Shown: in pieces, positions 7,420-16,518 of the stretch | How the letters are laid out: every line of letters starts with the position of its first letter | Position numbering within the stretch: position 1 is the first letter of the stretch | Origin: Bacteroidota bacterium | GTDB lineage: Bacteria; Bacteroidota; Ignavibacteria; Kapaibacteriales; UBA961 | Direction: 5' to 3' | Length of the DNA stretch: 42,226 nt | Assembly (NCBI GenBank): GCA_020852855.1 | Contig: JADZAA010000115.1 | Span: 1-42,226 of the forward strand | Program-made: the position numbers and the translations under genes | Notes under the pieces: generated by a model | What the model was told of the DNA's origin: nothing | The model's input: only the letters and a program-made list of their open reading frames with translations | The model's database searches: none

Positions 7420-8721
7420 ATGGAAAATAATGATTTGCACGGTAAACTACTCGCAGACTTTCATCAGTTCGAGCAAACATTGAACGGCGGAATAAATATG
7501 CCGTTTCAAATATTGAGGCGCGAAGCTGCGGAACGTTTCCGCGCACTCGGCTTTCCGACCATACGGCTTGAGGAATGGAAGTATACGAATGTAATGCCGC
7601 TGATTAAGCATGATTATACGGCTTTGCCGGCCGCGGTGCCGCCCGTAGATGCTTTTCCCGCGCCGCCGGATTTCATTCCCGAAAATGCCGTTAAAATTAT
7701 TCTGATAAACGGCCGGTTCTCGCCGGATTACTCACTGCCGGACGCAATGCCCGCAGGCCTCGGCGTTTCCTCGTTCGATACAACCGATACGGAAACAAAG
7801 AATATGATTGGGAAAATACTCGATTTTTCCGACAATGCTTTCACAGCTTTAAACACCGCATTTGCGTATTACGGAGCAGTGCTGAAAATAGCCGACAATG
7901 CTAATATTTCACAACCTATAACCGTATTGAATTATACAGATGCACGCGACGCGGCAATCTTTGCACAACCGCGTTTGTTTATATACGCTGGACGCAATTC
8001 GCAGGCTTCGATTATCGAATATTCGGCAACCATAGGAGAGCAACCGGCATTAGTAAATTCCGCAATAGAAATCATAGCCGCAGAAAATTCATCTATTCGG
8101 CATTACATCATCCAAGACGATACGGCGGCAAAAATTACGGCTTCGCACATACGCCAGGCAGCTGCCAGCCTATATTACGCAGTAACGCTTACGCTCGGTG
8201 GGCATTTCGTTCGCAATACGGCCGTTGCGGAACTTGCCGCGCCAGGCGCAGAAGCGCATTTTTACGGACTTGCACTCGGTTCGGACAAACGGCTTATTGA
8301 CAATCACACAATGGTAGACCACGCCGCGCCGCATTGCCAAAGTAATGAGCATTACAATCACATTCTCGACGACCGTTCCACAGCTGTATTCAACGGAAAA
8401 ATATACGTGCGAAAAGGTGCGCAAAAAACAAATGCCTATCAGTCAAACAGAACAATTTTGATGTCGGGCAGTGCAACGATAAACAGCAAGCCGCAGCTAG
8501 AGATTTACGCCGACGACGTAAAATGTTCGCACGGTGCGACTTCCGGATGTTTGGACGAAACGTCTTTGTTCTATTTGCGCTCTCGCGGAATTTCCGAAGA
8601 GAAAGCCAAGGCACTTTTGCTTCACGCTTTTGCAGCCGAGATTTCGAATAAAATCCAAATTGGGAATACGCGCTTAAAGATTGATGAAATTATAGCAAAA
8701 CGGTTGCATGACGAGGAATAA
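7420..8721 (+). CDS. sufD: Fe-S cluster assembly protein SufD
   Basis: This 433-residue protein pairs with SufB on the SufC dimer. The N-terminal half is variable, as usual, with FPTIRLEEWKYTN recognisable near residues 43-56. The C-terminal half has the conserved DDVKCSHGATSGCLDETSLFYLRSRGI block, including the functional His in CSHGAT, followed by the helical KAKALLLHAFAAEI segment. It sits 4 bp after sufC, and its stop touches the sufS ATG directly. Confidence 0.96.
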   Translation: MENNDLHGKLLADFHQFEQTLNGGINMPFQILRREAAERFRALGFPTIRLEEWKYTNVMPLIKHDYTALPAAVPPVDAFPAPPDFIPENAVKIILINGRFSPDYSLPDAMPAGLGVSSFDTTDTETKNMIGKILDFSDNAFTALNTAFAYYGAVLKIADNANISQPITVLNYTDARDAAIFAQPRLFIYAGRNSQASIIEYSATIGEQPALVNSAIEIIAAENSSIRHYIIQDDTAAKITASHIRQAAASLYYAVTLTLGGHFVRNTAVAELAAPGAEAHFYGLALGSDKRLIDNHTMVDHAAPHCQSNEHYNHILDDRSTAVFNGKIYVRKGAQKTNAYQSNRTILMSGSATINSKPQLEIYADDVKCSHGATSGCLDETSLFYLRSRGISEEKAKALLLHAFAAEISNKIQIGNTRLKIDEIIAKRLHDEE

Positions 8722-9981
8722 ATGATAGTAAAAACCGAAATACCTCGGCAGCCGGAGCCGATTCACGCGCCCGATTGGTCGGCAGTTCGCCGCGATTTCC
8801 CCGCACTTGCGGTGGAAGTATACGGCAAACCTCTCGCTTACTTGGATAATGCCGCTACTGCGCATAAGCCGCAATCGGTTATTGACGCAATCGTGCGGCA
8901 TTACACGGAATCGAACGCAAACATTCATCGCGGCTCGCATTATCTCAGCCAAAAAGCAACCGACGAATACGAAAATGCCCGAAAAACCGTGGCGCAATTT
9001 ATCGGTGCAAGCGACAGAGAAATAATCTTCACTCGCGGTGCCACCGAATCGGTAAATCTCGCGGCGGCCACTTTCGGACGACGTTTTTTAGATACGGGCG
9101 ACGAAATAGTAGTCTCGGAAATGGAGCATCATTCGAATATCGTGCCGTGGCAAATGCTTTGCAAGGAAAAAGGTGCAAAGTTGCGAATTATCCCCGTTTC
9201 CGACAGCGGCGAATTGATAACGGATAATCTGGAAGCGTTTCTTGGCAATAGAACAAAACTTGTAGCATTGACTCATGTTTCCAATTCGCTCGGCACTATA
9301 AACCCTGTTCGAGAAATTGTGGCGGCCGCACGCGAACGCGGAATTGCGACTTTGCTCGACGGAGCGCAAGCCGTTCCGCATCTGCCGGTAAATATACGCG
9401 AGTTAGGTTGTGATTTCTATGCGTTTTCCGGACACAAGCTGTATGCGCCGTCGGGTATCGGCGTATTATTCGTCAGCAAACGGTTAATAGATGAATTGCC
9501 GCCCTATCAAACAGGCGGCGGTATGATTAGGCGCGTAACTTTAGAACGCTCAACTTTCGACGATGCACCCGGAAGATTTGAAGCGGGAACCCCGAATATT
9601 GAGGGTGCAATAGGATTGGCGGCCGCCATAGAATACGTGCAATTCATAGGGATAAGCCATATTGCTGCACGGGAGCAAGAGTTGCTTGGCTATGCAAACA
9701 AGAAATTGGCAGATGTTCCGGGCTTGAAAATATATGGCGAGGCAACCGAGAAAGCCTCTGTTATTTCTTTCACTCTCGGCGATATTCACCCGCACGATGT
9801 AGGCTCTTTTCTCGACCGCGAAGGTGTAGCCGCACGTGCCGGACATCATTGCAATCAACCCTTGTGGAGCCGTTTCGGCGTTCCGGCTACAACACGTGCT
9901 TCTATGGCGTTCTATAATACGGAGTCGGAAATTGACGCATTAGTCGAAGGGTTGCAGGCGGCCGTAAGTTTTTTCTCGTAA
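8722..9981 (+). CDS. sufS: Cysteine desulfurase SufS
   Basis: This 419-residue PLP enzyme takes sulfur from L-cysteine as a persulfide for cluster assembly. The PLP lysine is K239 in FSGHKLYAPSG, the substrate-binding ATESVNL and EMEHHSNIVPW motifs are present, and the persulfide cysteine is C377 in RAGHHCNQP, the class II (SufS) form with a short loop. The ATG immediately follows the sufD stop. SufS enzymes normally need a sulfur acceptor (SufE or SufU); neither gene follows here, as the next gene is dnaA on the opposite strand. The acceptor must lie elsewhere or be replaced. Confidence 0.97.
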   Translation: MIVKTEIPRQPEPIHAPDWSAVRRDFPALAVEVYGKPLAYLDNAATAHKPQSVIDAIVRHYTESNANIHRGSHYLSQKATDEYENARKTVAQFIGASDREIIFTRGATESVNLAAATFGRRFLDTGDEIVVSEMEHHSNIVPWQMLCKEKGAKLRIIPVSDSGELITDNLEAFLGNRTKLVALTHVSNSLGTINPVREIVAAARERGIATLLDGAQAVPHLPVNIRELGCDFYAFSGHKLYAPSGIGVLFVSKRLIDELPPYQTGGGMIRRVTLERSTFDDAPGRFEAGTPNIEGAIGLAAAIEYVQFIGISHIAAREQELLGYANKKLADVPGLKIYGEATEKASVISFTLGDIHPHDVGSFLDREGVAARAGHHCNQPLWSRFGVPATTRASMAFYNTESEIDALVEGLQAAVSFFS

Positions 9982-10085
9982 TATCATTTTTGTCCGTATA
10001 ATGTAAACAGCGAAAGCCGCAACACTTTCTGGGGCAGTAAAAGCAACCCGTCGTATTGCGGCTGATGCGCTTCCCCGCAAATTCT

Positions 10086-11585
10086 TCAGAATTTCTTCTT
10101 TAGTTCTCCGAGTGTGTCACGCAGCGTTGCGTCAGACTCGAGATAATTTTCTATTGTACGGCAAGAATGTATAACGGTAGTGTGGTCGCGCTTGCCGAAG
10201 CCCGCGCCTATGGCTTTAAGCGAAAGCGGTGTCAGTTGTTTGGCCAAGTACATTGCAATTTGCCGTGCAAGTGCGATTTCATGCTTGCGCGACGCACCTT
10301 CAAGCAACGGAACAGCCAACCCGTAATAGCCTGCAACTTCGCGTTTAATATCGTCCAGCCCGAAGCGGCGTTGCTTTGCGGCGGCTGTCGCGGATCCCTG
10401 CACAACTTCTTTGGCAAGGTCGAGCGTCAATTTGCGGCGGTCAAGCGAAACTTTGGCTATTATGCTGATAAGACAACCTTCTAATTCGCGGACACTTGTA
10501 AATATGTGCCGAGCGATGTATTCGGTAACGTCAAGCGGCAAATCAAAGCCTTCGTCTGTACTTTTTCTTTGAAGAATCGCCATTCGCATTTCGAAATCCG
10601 GCGGCTGAACATCTACGGTCAGTCCCCATTGAAAGCGCGACACAAGCCGCTCGTCTACGTCGGCAAGCTCTTTGGGCGGCTTATCGCTTGTCAAAATCAA
10701 TTGTTTGCCGGATTGATACAATACATTAAACGTATGGAAAAAATTATCCTGCGTTTTTTCTTTGCCCGCAAAGAACTGAATATCGTCTATAATAAGCGCG
10801 TCTATACTGCGATAAAAATTTGTAAAATCATTTACTTTGTTGCTTTGTATAGCATTTACATATTCTATCGTGAAGCGTTCGCTATTGGTGTATAGAACGC
10901 GAGCCGAGCGATTGTTTTGTGCAATTTGATTGCCTATTGCCTGCACAAGATGGGTTTTGCCCAATCCGGTACTGCCATAGATGAACAGCGGATTGAAGCG
11001 TGTGCCGCCCGGATTTTCGGCAATGGCCAGCCCGGCCGACAATGCCAGCTGATTGCTTTCGCCGCGTATAAAATTACCGAAATTATAACGCTGATTCAGA
11101 AATGACGGAAACGAATCCACGGCCGGCACAGCGGCAAACGGCAAAGCCGGTTGTTGGGCGGCGGGAGTACTGCGGAATGCCGGAAGTTTTATGGCGCGTT
11201 GCTCAAGCGTATCTGTACTTTTCTTTACGACTACGTTGTATTGCAACCGTGCTTTCGGTCCGAGCGTCTGATATATCGTTTTCTGGAGAAGCTTGTAGTA
11301 ATGCTCCTCTATCCATTCCAAGAAAAATTGTGACGGAACTTGCAACGTTAATACGTCGCCGCTCCAGCAAAGTGCCGAAATAGGTTCGAACCATGTGCGG
11401 AACACCTGCAAATCAACGTTGTCGGCAATAATATCAAGGCATTTTTGCCATAAAACGCCCGCCTCCGGGTCGGGATCCGCTGTAATGCGATGCTCTTTGT
11501 TAAGAGCCGCCGGACGTGTCGCAACGGCCTTTGCAGCCTGTGCGAGTGCCGGGAACAAATGTAGTGTATCTGAACGTTTAGCCAA
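10086..11585 (-). CDS. dnaA: Chromosomal replication initiator DnaA
   Basis: DnaA binds the origin and melts it with ATP. Domain I (LWQKCLDIIADNVDLQVF), a short linker, the AAA+ core with Walker A GSTGLGKTH and Walker B ALIIDDIQFF, the arginine finger in ERLVSRFQWG, and the domain IV DNA-binding helix (AGFGKRDHTTVIHSC) are all present. There is no ATG before domain I. I place the start at the TTG at 11585, because GGAG stands 8 nt before it; this gives 499 residues. A longer frame opens at a TTG at 11693. Neighbours are sufS (convergent) and tatC (divergent), not dnaN, recF or gyrB, and I see no cluster of TTATCCACA boxes on either side, so the origin is probably elsewhere. Confidence 0.96.
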   Translation of the reverse strand: MAKRSDTLHLFPALAQAAKAVATRPAALNKEHRITADPDPEAGVLWQKCLDIIADNVDLQVFRTWFEPISALCWSGDVLTLQVPSQFFLEWIEEHYYKLLQKTIYQTLGPKARLQYNVVVKKSTDTLEQRAIKLPAFRSTPAAQQPALPFAAVPAVDSFPSFLNQRYNFGNFIRGESNQLALSAGLAIAENPGGTRFNPLFIYGSTGLGKTHLVQAIGNQIAQNNRSARVLYTNSERFTIEYVNAIQSNKVNDFTNFYRSIDALIIDDIQFFAGKEKTQDNFFHTFNVLYQSGKQLILTSDKPPKELADVDERLVSRFQWGLTVDVQPPDFEMRMAILQRKSTDEGFDLPLDVTEYIARHIFTSVRELEGCLISIIAKVSLDRRKLTLDLAKEVVQGSATAAAKQRRFGLDDIKREVAGYYGLAVPLLEGASRKHEIALARQIAMYLAKQLTPLSLKAIGAGFGKRDHTTVIHSCRTIENYLESDATLRDTLGELKKKF

Positions 11586-11996
11586 AATAAAATTCTCCGT
11601 AGAATCGCCGGGGGGAACGATGCTTCGGGCAGTTTGTCTGCTCTGCGAATCAATTGACGCGGCCGCGCTTGCAGCTCGAATCAATAAGTACAAAATTCTT
11701 AAAATATGGGCAAATTGTAAAGAAGAAAATTTTACAAATCGAAAATAATTTTCTTGGATATTTCACGAAAAACGTAAGGCGTTGCAACATGCAAACTTAA
11801 CACCAAAGGTAATCTGCAATAAGTGCGCAAACGGCGTTCGACAGACACGGAAATACAGCGTAAACTATTGTAAAACAATGTCTTGCGACGATTGATTTTC
11901 AAGATGCTTTATTGCCGTTCGGCACAGTTTCCGTAATTTTCGCCCCGAAACAACGCAAGACATGACGTTTACAGAGTGTTTGTTCGCCAAATTGCC
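11586..11996. other. dnaA-tatC divergent intergenic region
   Basis: The 411 bp between the chosen dnaA start and tatC include a possible N-terminal extension of dnaA (up to 11693) and an AT-rich spacer. The only structure I see is the inverted repeat at 11878-11963. No DnaA boxes, tRNA or small gene is evident. Confidence 0.5.
11878..11963. repeat. 10-bp inverted repeat with 66-nt loop
   Basis: ATGTCTTGCG at 11878-11887 is the exact reverse complement of CGCAAGACAT at 11954-11963. Each arm also has GTAAAC (or its complement GTTTAC) on its outer side, at differing distances. It lies just upstream of tatC. It could be a regulatory site pair or a decayed small element; its function is unknown. 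Confidence 0.5.
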
Positions 11997-12776
11997 ATGA
12001 CAACAGCCGACAATAACGGCACAGAGCCTATGGGCGTGCGCGCCACGCTGACCGAAATGAGTTTTTTCGGACATCTTGAAGAGTTGCGCAAACGCATTAT
12101 GTTTGCATTGCTCGGCCTTATGGCGGGCTGTATTATATCGGGTATTTTTGCCGACCAAATCATCAATTACGCTCTGATGCTCCCCGCGCAGGCCGCCGGA
12201 CTTCCATTGCAAAATCGCCTTGTTTTCGGACAGGTATTTCTATATTTCAAAGTGATTCTGGCAAGCGGCGTAGTTGTAGCCATGCCGTTTATTCTGTTTC
12301 AATTATGGAAATTTGTCGCTCCCGGTCTCTACGCTCATGAGCGTAATTGGGCCGGAAAAATTACGGCTTTCACTTCGATTTGCTTTTTGTCGGGCGTTGC
12401 GTTTGCCTATTGGGTAATGATACCCTCAATGCTGAAATTTACCGCACATTTCAATAAATTCGGCGGCGCGGAGAATAAATTCGACATTACCGAGTATTTC
12501 GGATTTATTACCACTACTGCAATTTCGGCCGGATTGATTTTCGAGCTGCCCATGATAGCATACGTTCTTACGCGCGTCGGAATGCTTACGGCCGAATGGA
12601 TGCGCAATTATCGCCGCTATGCAATAGTATTGATTTTGATAGTTGCAGCCGTGCTTACGCCAAGCCCTGACCCCGTCAATCAACTTATCTTTGCCGCACC
12701 GCTTTGGGTTCTGTACGAAATCAGCATAATTATCTCTAAATTTGCCGTTAAAAAGCGAACGGAACCAACCGAATAG
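11997..12776 (+). CDS. tatC: Twin-arginine translocase subunit TatC
   Basis: This 259-residue inner-membrane protein is the receptor for twin-arginine signal peptides. The conserved N-terminal MSFFGHLEELRKRI and the loop FQLWKFVAPGLYAHER are present, along with six hydrophobic segments and the late conserved Pro-rich LTPSPDPVNQ. I use the ATG at 11997; a GTG at 11976 is in frame, and a shorter start just before the conserved motif is possible. No tatA or tatB is adjacent. The next gene begins 51 bp downstream on the same strand and may share the transcript. Confidence 0.95.
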   Translation: MTTADNNGTEPMGVRATLTEMSFFGHLEELRKRIMFALLGLMAGCIISGIFADQIINYALMLPAQAAGLPLQNRLVFGQVFLYFKVILASGVVVAMPFILFQLWKFVAPGLYAHERNWAGKITAFTSICFLSGVAFAYWVMIPSMLKFTAHFNKFGGAENKFDITEYFGFITTTAISAGLIFELPMIAYVLTRVGMLTAEWMRNYRRYAIVLILIVAAVLTPSPDPVNQLIFAAPLWVLYEISIIISKFAVKKRTEPTE

Positions 12777-12827
12777 CACCTTTTTACGGCGTTATACCGA
12801 TTTCATTGCGCATATTAATTTGTTTTT

Positions 12828-13802
12828 ATGACCTTAACCGATGTCAGTACACCTATCGCCTCGCATCTCGAAGAGTTCCAGCCGTTTTTTAAGGAAATGT
12901 TGCGCTCAAAGACCGCATTGTTAGAGCTGGTCATACGCTATATGACACGCAGGCGCGGCAAGCAAGTGCGCCCTGCATTAGTATTTTTGGCGGCGGCGGT
13001 CTGCGGCGAAGTCGGTCGGCGCTCGCATATAGGCGCGGCTATGGTAGAGCTGTTGCATACTGCTACGCTTGTGCATGACGATGTGGTAGACGAGGCCGAC
13101 GAGCGGCGCGGAATGGCAAGTATCAATGCAGTATGGAAAAATAAAGTCGCTGTGCTTGTAGGAGATTTTCTGCTCTCGCGCGGACTGATTATTGCAGTAG
13201 AAAACGAGGAGTTCGATTTTTTGCGCATTACTTCCGGCGCGGTACGCCGCCTGAGCGAAGGGGAATTATTGCAGATACAGAAGTCGCGGCAACGCTCGAT
13301 AGACGAGGAAACGTATCTCCGCATTATTTCCGATAAAACCGCCTCGCTTATTTCCGCCTGTTGTGAAATCGGTGCTATAAGCACTACCCGTGATGCCGAT
13401 AAACATAAGGCTCTGCGCGATTACGGCGAATACGTTGGGCTTGCATTTCAAATACGAGATGACGTTCTCGACTATACCAGTCGCTCGAAAGTGCTTGGCA
13501 AGCCCGTAGCCAACGATTTAAGAGAAAAGAAAATAACTTTGCCTTTGATATATGCTTGCTCGCAGGCCGGCACCAAAGAAGCAAAGAATATTATCGGCAT
13601 GGTAAAATCCAAAAAACTGACCGACGAGAATATCACCGCAATAATGGCATTTGTAGAGAGGAACGGAGGCATTGGCTATGCAATCGGCCGTGCCCGCGAG
13701 TTCGCCGCCATTGCGCAGAAATCTTTGGATATATTGCCGGATTCTCCGGCAAAAAAATCGTTAATGGCTTTTGCCGATTATTCCGTCAGCCGAATAAAAT
13801 AA
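12828..13802 (+). CDS. Long-chain polyprenyl diphosphate synthase
   Basis: This 324-residue trans-prenyltransferase joins isopentenyl units to make a chain for quinones or lipid carriers. The first aspartate-rich motif is HDDVVDEAD (D84-D88) and the second is QIRDDVLD (D211-D215), with GKQVRPAL and the KT motif in DKTASLI. The residues four and five before the first motif are small (A-T in HTATLVHDD), which in this family permits long products, so an octaprenyl/heptaprenyl-type enzyme (IspB-like) is likely. It lies between tatC and the carbonic anhydrase-like gene; 23 bp separate it from the latter. Confidence 0.92.
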   Translation: MTLTDVSTPIASHLEEFQPFFKEMLRSKTALLELVIRYMTRRRGKQVRPALVFLAAAVCGEVGRRSHIGAAMVELLHTATLVHDDVVDEADERRGMASINAVWKNKVAVLVGDFLLSRGLIIAVENEEFDFLRITSGAVRRLSEGELLQIQKSRQRSIDEETYLRIISDKTASLISACCEIGAISTTRDADKHKALRDYGEYVGLAFQIRDDVLDYTSRSKVLGKPVANDLREKKITLPLIYACSQAGTKEAKNIIGMVKSKKLTDENITAIMAFVERNGGIGYAIGRAREFAAIAQKSLDILPDSPAKKSLMAFADYSVSRIK

Positions 13803-13825
13803 TATACGTCCGCAAAAGAAGATAT

Positions 13826-14359
13826 ATGGCATCTTCCGCAATTATACTTCCATACGGCGGTAAAATGCCTGTGATAGGCGAGGATACGCTGATTTGCCCC
13901 GGTGCTGTGGTAGTAGGCGACGTAACAATAGGCAACGAGTCGTCGCTTTGGTTCAATTCCGTGGTGCGCGGCGATGTGTTCCATATACGCATCGGCAAAC
14001 ATTCCAATATACAAGACCTTTCAATGCTTCATGTTACCTCCGGAAAATACGCTTTGGAAATCGGCGATGACGTTACGGTAGGACATTCGGCCGTTTTGCA
14101 TGGTTGCGTTGTTCGTAGCAGCTGCCTTATAGGAATGGGCGCACGTGTTCTCGACCGTGCAATTATCAATTCTTACTGCATAGTTGCGGCAGGTTCGGTT
14201 GTGCGCGAAGGTTTTATTGCACCCGAAGGAACGTTGATTGCAGGCATACCTGCGCGTGTAAAGCGGGAATTAACCGATGCAGACCGTGAAATGATAGACA
14301 ATTCCGCTACGCATTATGTAGAAATTGCACGTACTTATCGCAAAATATTTGCCGCTTAG
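13826..14359 (+). CDS. Gamma-carbonic anhydrase-like hexapeptide-repeat protein
   Basis: This 177-residue left-handed beta-helix protein is built of hexapeptide turns (ICPGAVVVGDVTIG and onward) with a C-terminal helix. The zinc-site histidines of the gamma class are in place: one in MLHV and two in GHSAVLHGC. The YrdA/PaaY subgroup has this length; members bind zinc, and carbonic anhydrase activity varies. The ATG at 13826 gives the family-standard start; an in-frame opening further upstream overlaps the prenyl synthase and is not used. The paaA-like gene 9 kb away is not linked to it. Confidence 0.88.
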   Translation: MASSAIILPYGGKMPVIGEDTLICPGAVVVGDVTIGNESSLWFNSVVRGDVFHIRIGKHSNIQDLSMLHVTSGKYALEIGDDVTVGHSAVLHGCVVRSSCLIGMGARVLDRAIINSYCIVAAGSVVREGFIAPEGTLIAGIPARVKRELTDADREMIDNSATHYVEIARTYRKIFAA

Positions 14360-14418
14360 ACTGTTTTTCGGATATTTGGTGGCAGTCCAATAATGCGCCT
14401 TGCCGTTGCAACTGCTTT

Positions 14419-16137
14419 TCAGTATCCGACACGCAACTCGAATGTAGCCCAAAAGTATTCGCCGGGCATATTCCCGCCATTGCGATTTTGATAGTTCAGC
14501 CGCAGGTCTGCAAAGAAATTACGCATAATTTCGGCAAAAAATTGCAACCGAACTCGGCGTGTATAGCTGATATTTCCACGCAAAAAGTTATTGCCCACAC
14601 GAAAAGATTCCGGATAGAGGAAATCGGCATCGCCGCGCAAAGCATCGCCTCCCACATTGCCTACTGGATATGCAATTACTCGCCCGCCAATGTCGTAATC
14701 CTTTGTTATTATCTTTCCTGCCGAATCCAGATAGTTCTCGCCATGCCGTCCGTAATCGAGGTCAATTTGCACGAAAAAGCGCGGTGCAAACCAATATTTG
14801 GCCTGTAATGCCCAGCGGTCGCTGTTAGGTTGCATATCATAGCCGATCGGTGCGCCCAAATGCGTCCAGGAATTTGCAATGCCGCGATGCGAATACACAA
14901 ACGGATTGATGCGGACATACTCGCCCGTCAAAAGCAAAGGCGAGTCGGCCGCGTCAAAAGTTTGCGAAAGGCCTATTTGCCAAGCATTTTTATTGCTGTT
15001 GCCTGTCCACGACGTATCGTCAAGCCGCGAAAAGCTTAGGTCATCTATCAATAAATCTCCGTAAAGCATTGCGCCGTTCCACGGCCGCAATGCTGCGTCG
15101 ATAGCGAGCAAAGAATTGTCGTCGCGGCTTTTCTGCGGTGTGCCGAGTCCGGTTGAAACGTAAAAGCCGAGCGGATTCAGATAAGCGAAATCAAGCCCTC
15201 GCCCCGAGTACACTATCATATCGGTTATCGAAGCGGAGAACCAATCGGAAGGAGTAATCGAAAGCCTATGCGCACCGATATATTTATTCTGATATGCGTT
15301 ACCGGCCGTATCCACGCCTTCAACCGCACCATGCGTAGAAGTGAAACGTATTGATTTGTATGGTACATCAAGCAAAAATGCGTCGAATAGCGGAGTATTG
15401 CGCGAAAAAAGCAGATTATCAACGGGCGAAAATCCAAGCGCGAACGGTTGCCGTCCGAAAGATGCTCGCAACCACGACGACTGATATTGCACGTATCCGA
15501 TATAGCGGTCAAAGAATTTTTGTTCATCGCTTACAAATTTGAAACTGCGCCCCAGAATCGGGTCTGTTGAGGCAACGGTGCGCGGCTCGCCCTCTAAACG
15601 AACTCCATTGGATAAATCCAGCATAAAACCGAAATTTTCGCCTATCCTGCCTATTGCGCGGCCGCCTGAACGCGCAAGCCCGATGGCACTATGTTCGCCG
15701 GCCAGCGAGGCTGTGCCGCCGCGTATCATACCCGTTACATCTCCTATAACCGACGCATTGCCGTCATCGTAAGAAAGAGTGCGCAAATGCCCGTTTTTCT
15801 GTAATTCTAACCAATGCGCAGTGCTGTCGGGCGTAACTTTATCAGAATCGGACAGCCAAAGTAATGGCGCGTAATAGTCTTCGATATAGCGTTGAAAATC
15901 GTATAATCTGCTGCTCGCATCTAAAAATGCGGCATCGTTGGCAGAAGAATGAAATTGTCCGTTCAATATAGTCAGCGGCTGTGGCAAAACGGCGTGTTCA
16001 CCTATCGGCAACAGCCCTCGCATAGAGCGCAACAATAGATAATCTGCCGAAGCAGATTCGGCGTTAATATCGAAATTTTGCGCCGCCGCAGTTGCCGACA
16101 ACATACAAAAACATATCAAAAGCAGGAGATATTTCAT
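14419..16137 (-). CDS. Wzi-like outer-membrane beta-barrel protein
   Basis: The 572-residue protein starts with a clear signal peptide (residues 1-19, ending ATAAAQ). The rest alternates short amphipathic strands with aromatic ends and finishes in FELRVGY, as outer-membrane barrels do. Segments such as FGRQPFALGFSPVDNLLFS and LSITPSDWFSASITDMIVYSGRG resemble the Wzi capsule-assembly barrel, which binds surface polysaccharide. The fit is by pattern only. It is the last gene of a four-gene minus-strand run (kinase, receiver-kinase, SMR exporter, barrel), 18 bp after the exporter. It converges with the carbonic anhydrase-like gene, 59 bp away. Confidence 0.6.
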   Translation of the reverse strand: MKYLLLLICFCMLSATAAAQNFDINAESASADYLLLRSMRGLLPIGEHAVLPQPLTILNGQFHSSANDAAFLDASSRLYDFQRYIEDYYAPLLWLSDSDKVTPDSTAHWLELQKNGHLRTLSYDDGNASVIGDVTGMIRGGTASLAGEHSAIGLARSGGRAIGRIGENFGFMLDLSNGVRLEGEPRTVASTDPILGRSFKFVSDEQKFFDRYIGYVQYQSSWLRASFGRQPFALGFSPVDNLLFSRNTPLFDAFLLDVPYKSIRFTSTHGAVEGVDTAGNAYQNKYIGAHRLSITPSDWFSASITDMIVYSGRGLDFAYLNPLGFYVSTGLGTPQKSRDDNSLLAIDAALRPWNGAMLYGDLLIDDLSFSRLDDTSWTGNSNKNAWQIGLSQTFDAADSPLLLTGEYVRINPFVYSHRGIANSWTHLGAPIGYDMQPNSDRWALQAKYWFAPRFFVQIDLDYGRHGENYLDSAGKIITKDYDIGGRVIAYPVGNVGGDALRGDADFLYPESFRVGNNFLRGNISYTRRVRLQFFAEIMRNFFADLRLNYQNRNGGNMPGEYFWATFELRVGY

Positions 16138-16155
16138 GCGATAAGCAAAGTAACG

Positions 16156-16479
16156 TTACTTGGCCGAAGCCAGCATTTTCAGCCCGATAATTCCGGCAAT
16201 AATAGCTGCAATACAAAGCATTTGCGGTAAATTGAGCACTTCGCCGAATAGAACGCGCCCTAAAATTGTCGCTCCCACCGTACCGATACCAGTCCAAACT
16301 GCATAGGCCAAACCAAGCGGCAAAGTGCGTACCGCAAGCGAAAGAAATATGTAGGTAAGTATCATACCTGCCGCCGTAAGAGCCGACGGCAATAACTTAG
16401 TAAAGCCTTCGGAATATTTCATTCCTACAGCCCAGCCTATTTCAAACAGTCCGGCTATAAGCAGATAAATCCAGCCCAT
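16156..16479 (-). CDS. SMR-family exporter, Gdx/SugE type
   Basis: The 107-residue protein has four membrane helices and the key glutamate in the first (GLFEIGWAVGMKYSEGFT). The W-A-V-G-x-K-Y-x-x-G-F signature and AYAVWTGIGTVGA belong to the SugE/Gdx subgroup, shown in characterised members to export guanidinium in exchange for protons, rather than the QacE multidrug group. These proteins act as antiparallel dimers. It follows the receiver-kinase gene by 39 bp, leaving no room for a guanidine riboswitch, so it is most likely expressed with the kinases. Confidence 0.85.
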   Translation of the reverse strand: MGWIYLLIAGLFEIGWAVGMKYSEGFTKLLPSALTAAGMILTYIFLSLAVRTLPLGLAYAVWTGIGTVGATILGRVLFGEVLNLPQMLCIAAIIAGIIGLKMLASAK

Positions 16480-16518
16480 ATCGAGCTCAAAAATGACAAT
16501 AGCACGTAAAAATAAATA

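Noticed and set aside
9982-11996. Replication origin beside dnaA
   Set aside because: No cluster of TTATCCACA-like boxes or AT-rich unwinding repeats is seen on either side of dnaA. A TTATCCACG occurs inside sufB coding sequence and is probably chance.
13556-13825. Long N-terminal extension of the carbonic anhydrase-like protein
   Set aside because: It overlaps the prenyl synthase in another frame and is unlike the family; the ATG at 13826 gives the standard start.
16480-16518. Guanidine riboswitch before the Gdx-like exporter
   Set aside because: Only 39 bp separate it from the upstream gene and none of the conserved motifs is present.
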